This document shows, in pieces, positions 25,477 through 35,068 of a stretch of DNA of 64,000 nucleotides. The stretch comes from Herbaspirillum robiniae (lineage in GTDB: Bacteria > Pseudomonadota > Gammaproteobacteria > Burkholderiales > Burkholderiaceae_D), in assembly GCF_002213415.1 (NCBI RefSeq), contig NZ_NJGU01000004.1, positions 248,001 through 312,000 of the forward strand, given 5' to 3'. Each line of letters begins with the position of its first letter. Within the stretch, counting starts at the first letter, position 1. The notes under the pieces were generated by a model, which was not told where the DNA came from, searched no databases, and was given only the letters and a program-made list of their open reading frames with translations. A program made the translations under genes and the position numbers.

Positions 25477-27171
25477 TCAAGCCGGTTCGGCGTGCTCCAC
25501 CATCAGCTGCACCGTGGTCTTGCCGTTGTACTCGTTGGCGTCCAGCCGGAACGCCACGTTGGCGTAGTCGGGCAGGGCGTCGGCGTGGCCGAACCAGATG
25601 GCGTCGTACTTGCGGCCGTCCTTCTCCAGCTGCAGCTTCAGGTGCTTTTCCTTGAGGATGCGCTGGTTCACCACCCTGAAGGTGTCGCAGAACACCGGCG
25701 GCGCGAAGCCCTGGCCCCAGACCTGTTCGTCCATCACGCCGATGAACTGCACGGAATAGTAGGCATCCTCCAGCACGCCGTCGGTCTCGATCACGCGTTC
25801 CAGCTGGTTCTGCGTGAGCCATTCCTGGCCGACCGCCTCGAAGGCGGCGCTGAAGGCGTCGAAGGCGTGGGCATGGATGGTCAGGCCGGCGGCCATCGCA
25901 TGGCCGCCGAACTTGGTCATCACCGACGGCGCGTGCTTGGACACCAGGTCCAGCGCGTCGCGCAGGTGGAAGCCGGCGATCGAGCGGCCCGAACCCTTGA
26001 TGAAGCCTTCGTCGCCGGGCGCGAAGGTGATGGTGGGGCGATAGAACCTGTCCTTCAGGCGCGAGGCCACGATGCCGATCACGCCCTGGTGCCAGGACGG
26101 ATCGAACACGGCGATGGTGCGGCGATCCGCCGGGTTGAAGTCGTCCAGCAGGTTCAGGGCGGTGTCCTGCATACCGGCCTCGATGTCGCGCCGCTCGCGG
26201 TTGATGGCGTCGAGCTGCTGGGCGATGGCCCAGGCGCGGCCCTCATCGTCGGTGGTCAGGCATTCGATGCCCAGCGCCATGTCGGCCAGGCGGCCGGCCG
26301 CGTTCAGGCGCGGGCCGACGGCGAAGCCGAGGTCGAACGGCGTGGCGCGGCGCGCCTCGCGGCCGGCGGCACGGAACAACGCGGCGATGCCGGCGTGCAT
26401 CTTGCCGCTGCGCATGCGCTTCAAGCCCTGCGCCACCAGGATGCGGTTGTTGGCGTCCAGCTTGACCACGTCGGCCACCGTGCCCAGCGCCACCAGGTCC
26501 AAGAGCGACGCCAGGTTGGGCTGGCTGGCGGCGTCGAAGAGGCCGCGCTTGCGCATTTCCGCGCGCAGCGCCAGGAGCACGTAGAACATCACGCCCACGC
26601 CGGCCAGGTTCTTGCTGGGGAAGCCGCATTCGGGCTGGTTCGGGTTCACGATCACGCGCGCTTCGGGCAGGGAGTCGCCCGGCAAATGGTGGTCGGTCAC
26701 CACCACGTCGATGCCGCGCCGGTTGGCCTCGGCCACGCCGTCGATGCTGGCGATGCCGTTGTCGACCGTGACGATCACGTCCGGCGTCTTCTCGCGCACG
26801 GTCAGTTCGACGATCTCGGGCGTGAGGCCATAGCCGTATTCGAAGCGGTTGGGCACGATGTAGTCGACCCGGGCGCCCAGCATGCGCAGCCCGCGCAGGC
26901 CGACGGCGCAGGCGGTGGCGCCGTCGCAGTCGTAGTCGGCCACGATCACCAGCTTCTTGTTGGCGGCGATGGCGTCGGCCAGGTAGGCCGCGGCGGCGTC
27001 GATGTGTTTCAGGCCGGACGGCGCGATCAGGGCGTTGAGTTCGCTCGCGAGTTCACGCGCGCTGGACAGGCCGCGCGCCGCATAGACGCGCGCCAGCACC
27101 GGGTGCACGCCCTCGGCGATCAGCTGTTCGGCCTGGGCGACGGAATAGGAACGGGTGGCGATGCGGATCAT
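25477..27171 (-). CDS. recJ: Single-stranded-DNA-specific exonuclease RecJ
   Basis: 564 residues, the normal RecJ size. DHH-family motifs are intact: VIVADYDCDGATACAVG (motif I), IVTVDNGI (motif II) and VVVTDHHLPGD (motif III). The DHHA1 part shows the glycine-rich KFGGHAMAAGLTI, and the OB-like C-terminal domain ends near GKTTVQLMVEHAEPA. It degrades ssDNA 5' to 3' in recombination and mismatch repair. The ATG at 27171 overlaps the stop of the upstream RpfE-like gene by 4 bp, so the two are coupled. recJ normally lies next to prfB-lysS in proteobacteria; here about 4.8 kb of other genes intervenes. Confidence 0.97.
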   Translation of the reverse strand: MIRIATRSYSVAQAEQLIAEGVHPVLARVYAARGLSSARELASELNALIAPSGLKHIDAAAAYLADAIAANKKLVIVADYDCDGATACAVGLRGLRMLGARVDYIVPNRFEYGYGLTPEIVELTVREKTPDVIVTVDNGIASIDGVAEANRRGIDVVVTDHHLPGDSLPEARVIVNPNQPECGFPSKNLAGVGVMFYVLLALRAEMRKRGLFDAASQPNLASLLDLVALGTVADVVKLDANNRILVAQGLKRMRSGKMHAGIAALFRAAGREARRATPFDLGFAVGPRLNAAGRLADMALGIECLTTDDEGRAWAIAQQLDAINRERRDIEAGMQDTALNLLDDFNPADRRTIAVFDPSWHQGVIGIVASRLKDRFYRPTITFAPGDEGFIKGSGRSIAGFHLRDALDLVSKHAPSVMTKFGGHAMAAGLTIHAHAFDAFSAAFEAVGQEWLTQNQLERVIETDGVLEDAYYSVQFIGVMDEQVWGQGFAPPVFCDTFRVVNQRILKEKHLKLQLEKDGRKYDAIWFGHADALPDYANVAFRLDANEYNGKTTVQLMVEHAEPA

Positions 27172-28205
27172 GCGGACAGCCTGGCGAGGGAAGGTTTGTG
27201 CCAGAACCTGCGCAGCGCGCCGCGCGTGACGGCGGTGTGCGCCAACCGGTCGGCGCCGGTCAGCACCAGGTTGACGGCGTCGAAGGAGCCGGCCTTGAGC
27301 GCGTCCAGCAGCGGCGCCAGCCAGTCGCGGTCGAGTTCTTCCATGCGTTGCAGCCACAGGCCCCATTCTTCGGCCAGCGCGACTTCGATCAGGGTATCGA
27401 GCACCAGCAGGCGATGGCCGGAGCCTTGGGCGATCTCGGCCGCACCGGAGACGGCGGTTTCGCCGAAGGCCTGCATCCAGCCGCGCAGGCCGTAGCAGGC
27501 GCTGTAGCCGGGCTGGATCATGCCCGCCGTGGCGGCATCGGCGCCGCCCCAGATCCAGATCGAGTTGACGGCTTTCTGGCCGCGCATTTCCCGCTCTTCG
27601 TTGAGGGATTCCGAGAACCACTGCATCTGCACCTCGTTTTGCAGCTTGCGCCAGGCTAGTTCGCCCGGGCCTTCCGGCATCCAGATGTCAACGTTGCGAC
27701 CGCTGGCGGCCGACGGCGTGGAGGTGCGCAGGCCGCTCCAGGCGTCGGCACGGATGAACCAGGTGCGCGCGTCGCCATAGACCAGCTCATGGCCTATCTC
27801 GGTAAACAGCGGCAGGGCGGAGTCGAACAGCTTGCGCGACTGCGCCTCGTCCAGCTCCAGCTGGGCCACGTCGGTGAGCACCAGATGGTCGCGCGCGACG
27901 TGGATGTGGGCCGGATGCAGCACGAACCACAGGCCGGCCTGCGGCGCGTGGCCCAGGCCGCGCATCAGCGCGGCGGCGGCCGCCGGGCTGCTGTCCTGTT
28001 CAGGCTGCGGCAGGCCGAAACGCCGCGCCAGCCAGTGCTCGTGCGGCAGCGCGCGGGAAAACGGATCGTGCGCTTGGGGCGCCGCGGCAGCCTTGCCGCG
28101 TCCCAGCAGCATCGCCAGCGCCGGCGCCCGGCACTGGCGCAGCAGGTCGCGCGCCAGCTCGGCCGGGGGCAGGGCGAAGGGGATGAGGATGTCGAGTTGA
28201 TTCAT
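27168..28205 (-). CDS. RpfE-like conserved protein upstream of recJ
   Basis: 345-residue cytoplasmic protein beginning MNQLDILIPFALPPAELARDLLRQ. Notable segments are LPHEHWLARRFGL, GLWFVLHPAHIHVARDHLVLTDVAQLELDEAQ, VDIWMPEGPGELAWRKLQNEVQMQWF and SIWIWGGAD. The arrangement directly before recJ and these segments match the family known as RpfE from the Xanthomonas rpf cluster, also annotated as a phosphoglycerate-mutase-like protein, as I recall it. Its biochemical role is not established. Coupling to recJ by a 4-bp overlap suggests joint expression rather than a shared function. Confidence 0.75.
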   Translation of the reverse strand: MNQLDILIPFALPPAELARDLLRQCRAPALAMLLGRGKAAAAPQAHDPFSRALPHEHWLARRFGLPQPEQDSSPAAAAALMRGLGHAPQAGLWFVLHPAHIHVARDHLVLTDVAQLELDEAQSRKLFDSALPLFTEIGHELVYGDARTWFIRADAWSGLRTSTPSAASGRNVDIWMPEGPGELAWRKLQNEVQMQWFSESLNEEREMRGQKAVNSIWIWGGADAATAGMIQPGYSACYGLRGWMQAFGETAVSGAAEIAQGSGHRLLVLDTLIEVALAEEWGLWLQRMEELDRDWLAPLLDALKAGSFDAVNLVLTGADRLAHTAVTRGALRRFWHKPSLARLSA

Positions 28206-28401
28206 GGGGCGCTATTTTATCCGGTGGCGGGCTTGTTGACGCGGCGTCAAGGCCGGGGCGGGGGCGGCGGGTGTGCTGAAACCGGCGCGAAGCGCGGCAG
28301 ACGTCGCCGGTCGCCGTCCTGCACAACCGAGGGCGCCGCCGACCTGCCTTTCGTCATCCTGTCGTCCCGTCGCCGGCCGGGACGTGGCGGCTCAGGGCGT
28401 T

Positions 28402-30528
28402 TCAGCTCTTCTTCCAGGCGTTCTTCGCCCGTTGCCGCACCAGCATCTTCACGCTCTCAGGCACCGGCGTGCGCGCGCCGTTGGTTTCGGCCGACAGCCA
28501 CAGGCTGTCCTCGAAATGCGGCAGCATGCGCGGCGTGACGAACCGGCTGCGGATGGCGTTGACGTGGCGGTCGCCCTGCGGCGTCTGCTGGGTGATGTAG
28601 AAGCGCTGCGGCACCACCAGGTGCAGATGTTCCCTGGCGCGCGTCATGGCCACGTAGAGCAGGCGGCGCTCCTCGGCGATCTCTGCTTCGTTGCCGGTGG
28701 CCAGGTCCGACGGGATGCAGCCGTCCACCACGTTGAGCACGTGTACCGAGCGCCATTCCTGGCCCTTGGCGGAGTGGATGGTGGACAGCGTCAGGTAGTC
28801 CTCGTCGCGGTAGGGCGGGGCCGAATAGTCGCTGCTGGACTCGGGCGGATCGAGCGTGAGCTCGGTCAGGAATTTCTCGCGCGAGGCATAGCCGCCGGCC
28901 AGCGCGGCCAGTTGCTCGATGTCGGCGGCGCGCGCGGTGGCGTCCTCGTATTTGCGTTCCAGCTGCGGCAGGTACCAGTCGCGCGCGGCGTTGATGTCGG
29001 TCGGCCAGGGTTCGGCCGCGCGCCGCATCAGGGCATAGGTGTCGGCGAAGGCCTGCCACTCCAGCGCCACGTTGGCCGGCGCCGCGAAGTTGAGCAGGGT
29101 GTCGGCCGGGTCGGGGGCGGCTGCCATCAGGTCCAGCACCTTCTTGGCGGTGGCCGGCCCCACGCCGGGAATCAGCTGCAGCGCGCGAAAGCCCGCCATG
29201 CGCCCGCTCGGGTTGTGCGCCAGGCGCAGCAGCGAGAGCAGGTCCTTGATGTGGGTGCTTTCCAGGAATTTCAGGCCGCCGAACTTCACGAAGGGAATGT
29301 TGCGCCGGACCAGCTCCAGTTCCAGCGCCGCGCTGTGGGTGGCGGTGCGAAACAGCACCGCCTGGCTCTTGAGCGTCATGCCCTGTTCGCGATGCGCCAG
29401 CACGCGGTTGGCGACCCAGCGGGCCTGCTCGACCTCATCGGGGATCAGCACCAGTTGCGGCTTCTGCGAGGACGCCTTGTCGCTCCAGAGGTTCTTGTGG
29501 TGGCGCTCGGGCGCCTCGGCGATGACGGCGTTGGAGGCTGCCAGGATGGGCTGGGTGGAGCGGTAGTTCTGCTCCAGCGTGACCACCCGCGCCGGCCTGG
29601 AAAACAGCGCGGGGAAGTCGAGGATGTTGCGCACCGTGGCGCCGCGGAAGGAATAGATCGACTGCGCGTCGTCGCCCACGGCGGTGACGCCGGCGCCGTC
29701 GGGCTTCATGCGCTGGAGGATCTCGGCCTGAAGGCGGTTGGTGTCCTGGTATTCATCCACCAGCACATGGTCGAAACGTTCGCCGGCCAGGCGCGCGATT
29801 TCCTCGTCGGACAGCATGTCGGCCCAGAACAGCAGCAGGTCGTCGTAGTCCAGCACGTGCTGTTCTTCCTTGGCGTCGACGTAGCGCGAGAACAGCTCGG
29901 CCAACTGCGCCTCCCATTCCCGGCACCAGGGGAAATGCGTCTGCAGCACCTGGCCCAGGTCTTCACGGGTATTGACCGCGCGCGAGTAGATGTTCAGGCA
30001 GGTGGCCTTGAGCGGGAAGCGCTTGTCGGTGGCCGACAGGCCCATCTCGTGGCGCAGCAGCCCCATCAGGTCTTCGGAGTCGCCGCGGTCCTGGATGGTG
30101 AAGTCCTCTTCCAGCCCGATCTGCGCCGCATAGTCGCGCAGCAGGCGCGCGCCGATGGCGTGGAAGGTGCCCGACCACGGCAGCTCCGGCGGTGCCGCCG
30201 ACGGCGACAGTCCCATCACCTGCCGGATCACCTGGCCGACGCGGCGGTCCATGTCGGAGGCGGCGCGGCGCGAGAAGGTCAGCAGCAGGATGCGGTGCGG
30301 ATCGGCGCCGTCCAGGATCAGTTTGGCCACCCGGTGCGCCAAAGTGTTGGTCTTGCCCGAGCCGGCGCCGGCCACGATCAGCAGCGGGCTCTGCTGCGCG
30401 GCAGGCAGCTTGCTGTCGTGTTCGACGGCCGAGCGCTGCTCGGCGTTGAGCCTGGCGAAGGGATCGGCCTCGGGCACCTCGCCGGGCGGGGAGACTTCAG
30501 GTTCGGCAGGGGCGAGATCGGGTGGCAT
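28402..30528 (-). CDS. UvrD/PcrA-like superfamily I DNA helicase
   Basis: About 708 residues. Helicase motifs are visible in order: Q-motif LNAEQRSAVEHD, Walker A VAGAGSGKT, TFSRRAASDM, Walker B HVLVDEYQDTN, motif III VGDDAQSIYSFRGA, motif IV LEQNYRSTQPIL, motif V DYLTLSTIHSAKGQEW and motif VI LLYVAMTRAREHLHL. It unwinds DNA 3' to 5' in repair. It is a close homologue of UvrD/PcrA, but whether it is the main UvrD or a second paralogue cannot be told from one window. The ATG at 30528 begins just after the operator region. A near-consensus LexA box 50 bp upstream indicates SOS control. Confidence 0.93.
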   Translation of the reverse strand: MPPDLAPAEPEVSPPGEVPEADPFARLNAEQRSAVEHDSKLPAAQQSPLLIVAGAGSGKTNTLAHRVAKLILDGADPHRILLLTFSRRAASDMDRRVGQVIRQVMGLSPSAAPPELPWSGTFHAIGARLLRDYAAQIGLEEDFTIQDRGDSEDLMGLLRHEMGLSATDKRFPLKATCLNIYSRAVNTREDLGQVLQTHFPWCREWEAQLAELFSRYVDAKEEQHVLDYDDLLLFWADMLSDEEIARLAGERFDHVLVDEYQDTNRLQAEILQRMKPDGAGVTAVGDDAQSIYSFRGATVRNILDFPALFSRPARVVTLEQNYRSTQPILAASNAVIAEAPERHHKNLWSDKASSQKPQLVLIPDEVEQARWVANRVLAHREQGMTLKSQAVLFRTATHSAALELELVRRNIPFVKFGGLKFLESTHIKDLLSLLRLAHNPSGRMAGFRALQLIPGVGPATAKKVLDLMAAAPDPADTLLNFAAPANVALEWQAFADTYALMRRAAEPWPTDINAARDWYLPQLERKYEDATARAADIEQLAALAGGYASREKFLTELTLDPPESSSDYSAPPYRDEDYLTLSTIHSAKGQEWRSVHVLNVVDGCIPSDLATGNEAEIAEERRLLYVAMTRAREHLHLVVPQRFYITQQTPQGDRHVNAIRSRFVTPRMLPHFEDSLWLSAETNGARTPVPESVKMLVRQRAKNAWKKS

Positions 30529-30900
30529 GGTCGTGTGGCGCAGGAGGCGTGAAGCGGGCAGGGCGGAAAGTCGGATACTGTATATATAACCAGTTCTGCC
30601 CGCAATATGCCCGGCGCGCTTGTTACCAAATCGCCGCAAAAAACGCCGCAGGAAAGTTGCTGTGCAGACAATCCGCCTGGCCGCCGCTTCCGGTGCAAGT
30701 GTAAGAGTTCATGTCGCCGGCGAACCTCTGCAGCAAAGCACGCTCTATCCGGCACGGCAGGCGGGAGGGCGCGGCCAGGGATGGGCCGCCTCTGCATTCT
30801 GTGGCAAACTTCGCGCTTCGCCCGTCGAAACGCGTCGGCTTGTTCTTGCCGCAATGGCAACGCCGCGCCGCATTTCATTGGCCCCTCTCTCGGAGCAATT
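30529..30900. other. Divergent regulatory gap of 372 bp
   Basis: Lies between the helicase (minus) and lolC (plus) genes. It holds the LexA box at 30578-30593, an AT-rich TATATATAA core and the GGAG ribosome site of lolC at its right end. Frames open across it lack coding character. Confidence 0.6.
30578..30593. promoter_or_regulatory. LexA (SOS) box before the UvrD-like helicase
   Basis: CTGTATATATAACCAG fits the CTGT-N8-ACAG SOS box with one mismatch in the right half-site. From memory it differs at a single base from the Escherichia coli uvrD box. It lies 50 bp upstream of the helicase start. Confidence 0.7.
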
Positions 30901-32166
30901 TTGAGTCTGATAAAAAACCTGCCGTTCGAATGGCTGGTCGGCATCCGCTACACGCGCGCCGGCAAGCGCAGCGGCCGCAACAGTTTCATTTCTTTCATTT
31001 CCCTGATTTCCATGGCCGGCATCGCGCTGGGCGTAGCCGCCCTGATCGTGGTGCTGTCGGTCATGAACGGCTTCCAGAAGGAAGTGCGCGACCGCATGCT
31101 CTCGGTGCTGGCGCATATCGAGGTGTTCGACGCCTCCGGCTCCATGCGCGACTGGCAGGCCGTGGCCAAGCAGACCTTCCAGAACAAGGAAGTGCTGGGC
31201 GCGGCGCCCTACGTGGCGGCGCAGGCCATGATGACCCGCGAGGACAACGTGCGCGGCGTGCTGGTGCGCGGCGTGCTGCCTGAAGAAGAGCCCAAGGTCT
31301 CGGATGTGGCCAAGCAGATCAAGCAGGGCAGTTTCAGCTCCCTGAAGCCTGGTGAATTCAACATCGTGCTGGGCGGCGAGCTGGCGCGCGGCCTGCGCGT
31401 GGGCATCGGCGACAAGGTCACGCTGATCGCGCCGCAAGGCCAGGTGACGCCGGCCGGCGTGCTGCCGCGCCTGAAGCAGTTCACCGTGGGCGGCATCTTC
31501 GAGGCCGGGCACTACGAGTTCGATTCGTCGCTGGCCTTCATCCAGATCCAGGACGCCGAGACCCTGTTCCGCCTCGACGCCCCCACCGGCGTGCGCCTGC
31601 GCATCCGCGACATGCTGCAGGCGCCGCAGGTGACCCAGCAGCTGGCCAATACGCTGACCGGCGACCTCTACCTGCGCGACTGGTCGCAGCAGAACAGCAA
31701 CTGGTTCGCCGCGGTCAAGACCGAGAAGCGCATGATGTTCATCATCCTGACGCTGATCATCGCCGTGGCCGCCTTCAACCTGGTGTCCACGCTGGTGATG
31801 ACGGTGACCGACAAGCAGGCCGACATCGCCATCCTGCGCACGCTGGGCGCATCACCGGCCTCGATCATGAAGATCTTCGTGATCCAGGGCGCGCTGGTGG
31901 GCCTGATCGGCACTGCCATCGGCGTCGGCCTGGGCGTGGCGGTGGCACTGAACATCGACGTGGTGGTGCCGGCCATCGAGCGCGCCTTCCATGTGCAGTT
32001 CCTGCCCAAGAGCATCTATGTGATTTCCGAACTGCCGTCCGACCTGATCTGGTCAGACGTCTACACCATCGGCGGCGTGGCGGTGGTGCTGGCCTTCCTG
32101 GCGACGCTGTACCCGAGCTGGTCGGCCGCGCGCGTCAAACCGGCGGAGGCGCTGCGCTATGAGTGA
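30901..32166 (+). CDS. lolC: Lipoprotein-releasing system permease LolC/LolE
   Basis: 421-residue inner-membrane subunit of the LolCDE complex that extracts lipoproteins for transfer to LolA. The protein has an N-terminal helix ([26 protein letters not shown]), a large periplasmic domain, and three C-terminal helices in the FtsX-like domain, with [31 protein letters not shown] between them and the end [18 protein letters not shown]. The start is a TTG placed 5 bp after GGAG: the product begins [22 protein letters not shown], the standard LolC N-terminus. The longer ORF upstream is non-coding. It overlaps lolD by 8 bp. Confidence 0.94.
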   Translation: MSLIKNLPFEWLVGIRYTRAGKRSGRNSFISFISLISMAGIALGVAALIVVLSVMNGFQKEVRDRMLSVLAHIEVFDASGSMRDWQAVAKQTFQNKEVLGAAPYVAAQAMMTREDNVRGVLVRGVLPEEEPKVSDVAKQIKQGSFSSLKPGEFNIVLGGELARGLRVGIGDKVTLIAPQGQVTPAGVLPRLKQFTVGGIFEAGHYEFDSSLAFIQIQDAETLFRLDAPTGVRLRIRDMLQAPQVTQQLANTLTGDLYLRDWSQQNSNWFAAVKTEKRMMFIILTLIIAVAAFNLVSTLVMTVTDKQADIAILRTLGASPASIMKIFVIQGALVGLIGTAIGVGLGVAVALNIDVVVPAIERAFHVQFLPKSIYVISELPSDLIWSDVYTIGGVAVVLAFLATLYPSWSAARVKPAEALRYE

Positions 32167-32860
32167 TGCGATGAATACCAACAATGAAGTAGTGCTGGCC
32201 GCGCGCGGCCTGGGCAAGACCTTCACCCAGGGCAAGTACTCGGTGAAGGTGCTGGGCGGCATCGACATCGACGTGCGCCGCGGCGAGCAGGCGGCCATCG
32301 TCGGCGCCTCCGGTTCCGGCAAGTCGACCTTGCTGCACCTGCTGGGCGGGCTGGATACGCCCAGCAGCGGCTCGGTCACGCTGCTGGGCAAGGATTTCGC
32401 CAGCCTGGGCGAGTCGGCGCGCGGCGAGCTGCGCAACAAGACCCTGGGTTTCGTCTACCAGTTCCACCACCTGCTGCCCGAGTTTTCGGCGCTGGACAAC
32501 GTCGCCATGCCGCTGATGATCCGCCGCATGAAGCGCGACGAAGCCCAGGCCCAGGCGCGCGAGATGCTGACCCGGGTCGGCCTGGAGTCGCGCGTGACGC
32601 ACGTGCCGGGCGAGCTCTCCGGCGGCGAACGCCAGCGCGTGGCGCTGGCGCGCGCGCTGGTCACGCGACCGGCCTGCGTGCTGGCCGACGAGCCCACCGG
32701 CAACCTCGACCGCGGCACCGCCGACAAGACCTTCGAGCTGATGATCGAACTGTCGCAGACGCTGGGCACGGCTTTCGTGATCGTGACCCACGACAACGAC
32801 CTGGCCGCGCGTTGCGGGCGGGTGCTGCGCCTGTCGGACAAGGGGCTGCAGCAGGACTGA
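32159..32860 (+). CDS. lolD: Lipoprotein-releasing system ATP-binding protein LolD
   Basis: 233 residues, ABC ATPase of the LolCDE complex. Walker A is GASGSGKST, the Q-loop lies near [18 protein letters not shown], the signature is LSGGERQR, Walker B is VLADEPT and the switch histidine is in [22 protein letters not shown] is typical of LolD rather than MacB. It overlaps the lolC stop by 8 bp, so the pair is co-translated. A single LolC/E-type permease is present, suggesting a homodimeric (LolF-like) arrangement, or a second permease gene elsewhere. Confidence 0.95.
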   Translation: MSDAMNTNNEVVLAARGLGKTFTQGKYSVKVLGGIDIDVRRGEQAAIVGASGSGKSTLLHLLGGLDTPSSGSVTLLGKDFASLGESARGELRNKTLGFVYQFHHLLPEFSALDNVAMPLMIRRMKRDEAQAQAREMLTRVGLESRVTHVPGELSGGERQRVALARALVTRPACVLADEPTGNLDRGTADKTFELMIELSQTLGTAFVIVTHDNDLAARCGRVLRLSDKGLQQD

Positions 32861-32903
32861 CATCCCGGCAAGCCGGGTAACTTCAATCGCGACGGGGGGA
32901 GCG

Positions 32904-33494
32904 ATGCATACAACAACGATCAGGCGGGCGGCGCTGGCCGCCATGCTGGTTTGCAGCCTGGACGCCGGGGCTGAGGTTTTTCGCGTGCAGGTGCCGGCGC
33001 AATACGCCGACAACGCGCCGGTGGTGGAGAGCGTGCGCGATCAATGCGCGGTCGAAGACATGGTGGGCAATTACGTCTTTCGCCATGTCTCCAGGAAGTA
33101 TCCGGATGCCTTGCAGGTATCGGACCCGGCCGAGCTGGATAAAGGTCGCGTGCTCAAGCTGACCATCCTGTCCGTGCAAGGCGTGGGCGGCGGCGGCTGG
33201 AGCGGATCCAAGGCCATCCTGGTGCGCGGCGACCTGATGCAGGACGGGCAGGTCGTGCGCACTTCGGTGCAGCGCGACCATTCGCGCGGCGGCATGCTGG
33301 GCGGGATGCGCGGCACCTGCGCGATTCTCGAAATCGTGGCCGAGTCGCTGGGCAAGCAGTTCACCGCCTGGCTGGGCGTGATGGAGGGGGCGCTGCCGCC
33401 AGGCACTGCAGCCGCGCCTGCGCCCAGGCCTGAAACCGTCCCCGCCGTGGCCGAAACACCGGTCGCGGGCGGCAATGCGCAATCAGCGCCATAA
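32904..33494 (+). CDS. Secreted hypothetical protein (196 aa)
   Basis: A signal peptide (about residues 1-23, cleavage near DAGA) leads a protein with a small conserved core: QCAVEDMVGNYVFRHVSRKYPDALQVSD, then GRVLKLTILSVQGVGGGGWSGSKAILVRGDLMQDGQVV, and a proline/alanine-rich tail. The pattern of a short alpha/beta domain resembles periplasmic proteins of unknown function found in Burkholderiales. A GGGGGGAG ribosome site supports the ATG. It lies between lolD and argE on the same strand but 43 bp from lolD and 63 bp from argE, so co-transcription is possible. Function unknown. Confidence 0.75.
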   Translation: MHTTTIRRAALAAMLVCSLDAGAEVFRVQVPAQYADNAPVVESVRDQCAVEDMVGNYVFRHVSRKYPDALQVSDPAELDKGRVLKLTILSVQGVGGGGWSGSKAILVRGDLMQDGQVVRTSVQRDHSRGGMLGGMRGTCAILEIVAESLGKQFTAWLGVMEGALPPGTAAAPAPRPETVPAVAETPVAGGNAQSAP

Positions 33495-33557
33495 TGTCGG
33501 CTTGCGCCCATGCCTCACGCAGGACAATCCCTTTTATTAGTTGAGTAGCACAAGATC

Positions 33558-34733
33558 ATGATGAATACCCGCCAATGGCTAGAAACGCTGGTCGGCTTTG
33601 ACACCACCAGCCGCAATTCCAACCTCGAGCTGATCGCCACCCTGCGCGACAGCCTGGAGCAGCAGGGCATCAAGTCCTGGCTGGCCCACAACAAGGAAAA
33701 GACCAAGGCCAACCTGTTTGCCACGCTGCCGGCCACGGCCGGCGCCAATGCCGGGACCACCGAAGGCGGCATCGTGCTGTCAGGTCACACCGACGTGGTG
33801 CCGGTGGACGGCCAGAAGTGGGATACGGATCCGTTCAAGCTGGTCGAGAAAGACGGCGCCCTGTTCGCCCGCGGCAGCTGCGACATGAAGGGCTTCATCG
33901 CCACCGCAATGGCGATGGTGCCGGAATACATCGCCATGCCGCGCGCCAAGCCGCTGCACCTGGCGTTTTCGTACGATGAAGAGATCGGCTGCATCGGCGC
34001 TCCGGTGATGCTGGAGGAAATCGTCAAGCGCGGCATCAAGGTCGACGGCTGCGTGGTGGGCGAGCCGACCAGCATGAACGTGGTGGTGGCGCACAAGGGC
34101 ATCAACGTGTTCGCCTGCAAGGTGCACGGCAAGTCGGCCCACTCCTCGCTGACCCCGCAGGGCTGCAACGCCATCGAGCACGCGGCGCGCCTGATCTGCG
34201 CGATTCGCGACTTCGCCGACGGCTACAAGGCGAACGGCCCGTACGACCAGTTCTTCGACGTGCCGTTCACCACCATGACGACCAACCAGATCCGTGGCGG
34301 CATCGCGGTCAATACCATCCCCGAGCTGTGCGAATTCACCTATGAGTTCCGCAACCTGCCGGGCATGACCGTGGCCGACATCCAGGCCCGTATCGACGCG
34401 TACGTCAAGGACGTGCTGTTGCCCAAGATGCGCGCCGAGTTCGCCGACGCCCGTATCGAGATCGACAACTTCGCCGGCAGCCCGGCGCTCGAAGCGGTCG
34501 AGCAGGCGGCGATCACCGAGCTGGTGCGCGCGCTGACGGGCGACCGCGAGACCCGCAAGGTGGCCTACGGCACCGAGGCCGGCCTGTTCCAGAAGATCGG
34601 CATCCCGACCATCGTCTGCGGCCCCGGCGACATCGGCAACGCCCACAAGCCCAACGAGTTCGTGACCTTGGTGCAGATGGAGCGCTGCGAGCAGTTCCTG
34701 CGCAAGCTGGGCAAGTCGCTCGAAGCGGTCTGA
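33558..34733 (+). CDS. argE: Acetylornithine deacetylase
   Basis: 391-residue M20-family metallopeptidase that removes acetate from N-acetylornithine to give ornithine in arginine synthesis. The metal site is intact: the first histidine in LSGHTDVVPVDGQKWDTDPF, the bridging aspartate in ARGSCDMKGF, the catalytic glutamate in YDEEIGCIGAP, and the later GEPTSMNVVVAHKG. The dimerisation lid (about 185-290) contains VNTIPELCEFTYEFRNLPGM. A second ATG directly follows the first (MMN). It ends at a strong terminator. Confidence 0.94.
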   Translation: MMNTRQWLETLVGFDTTSRNSNLELIATLRDSLEQQGIKSWLAHNKEKTKANLFATLPATAGANAGTTEGGIVLSGHTDVVPVDGQKWDTDPFKLVEKDGALFARGSCDMKGFIATAMAMVPEYIAMPRAKPLHLAFSYDEEIGCIGAPVMLEEIVKRGIKVDGCVVGEPTSMNVVVAHKGINVFACKVHGKSAHSSLTPQGCNAIEHAARLICAIRDFADGYKANGPYDQFFDVPFTTMTTNQIRGGIAVNTIPELCEFTYEFRNLPGMTVADIQARIDAYVKDVLLPKMRAEFADARIEIDNFAGSPALEAVEQAAITELVRALTGDRETRKVAYGTEAGLFQKIGIPTIVCGPGDIGNAHKPNEFVTLVQMERCEQFLRKLGKSLEAV

Positions 34734-35068
34734 TCGGCCCGGGCCGCAAGGCCCGGCGCTTACAAGGCTCAGGAAAAAAGGACGCAAGGGATTGCGTCCT
34801 TTTTGTTTGCATCATGCGGGTTTGTGCTGTCTCGGGTTAAATTCGGTTTGCGCGATTCTTTACTCATGTTAAGAGTTGCAAGCCGCTGTTAAACGGTAAA
34901 CTCCCGCTTCTGGCCCCGGTCCGAAACCGGGTATGCTGCACAAAAACAATACGCTTCGGGGGAAGCATGCCAAATCGACAATGGCATAGGCGCCCTTGGT
35001 GCGTGCGCCGGCGCTTCAAACCGGCGAATTGATCGGATCTTCCAGGTTCACGCCATACCAGCAAGCAC
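34734..35068. other. Intergenic region of 335 bp with possible small ORF
   Basis: The left end contains the argE terminator. The middle is AT-rich. A 22-codon ORF at 34967-35032, encoding an arginine- and tryptophan-rich 21-residue peptide (MPNRQWHRRPWCVRRRFKPAN), follows a GGGGGAAGC ribosome-like site. It is too short to assert as a gene. No RNA fold was recognised. Confidence 0.4.
34775..34808 (+). terminator. argE terminator
   Basis: Perfect stem AAAAAGGACGCAA/TTGCGTCCTTTTT with a GGGA loop and a T-rich tail. Confidence 0.95.

Noticed and set aside
30607-30900. N-terminal extension of the lolC reading frame
   Set aside because: The extra 98 codons are Arg/Cys-rich, unlike LolC; a TTG with a GGAG site at 30901 gives the standard N-terminus.
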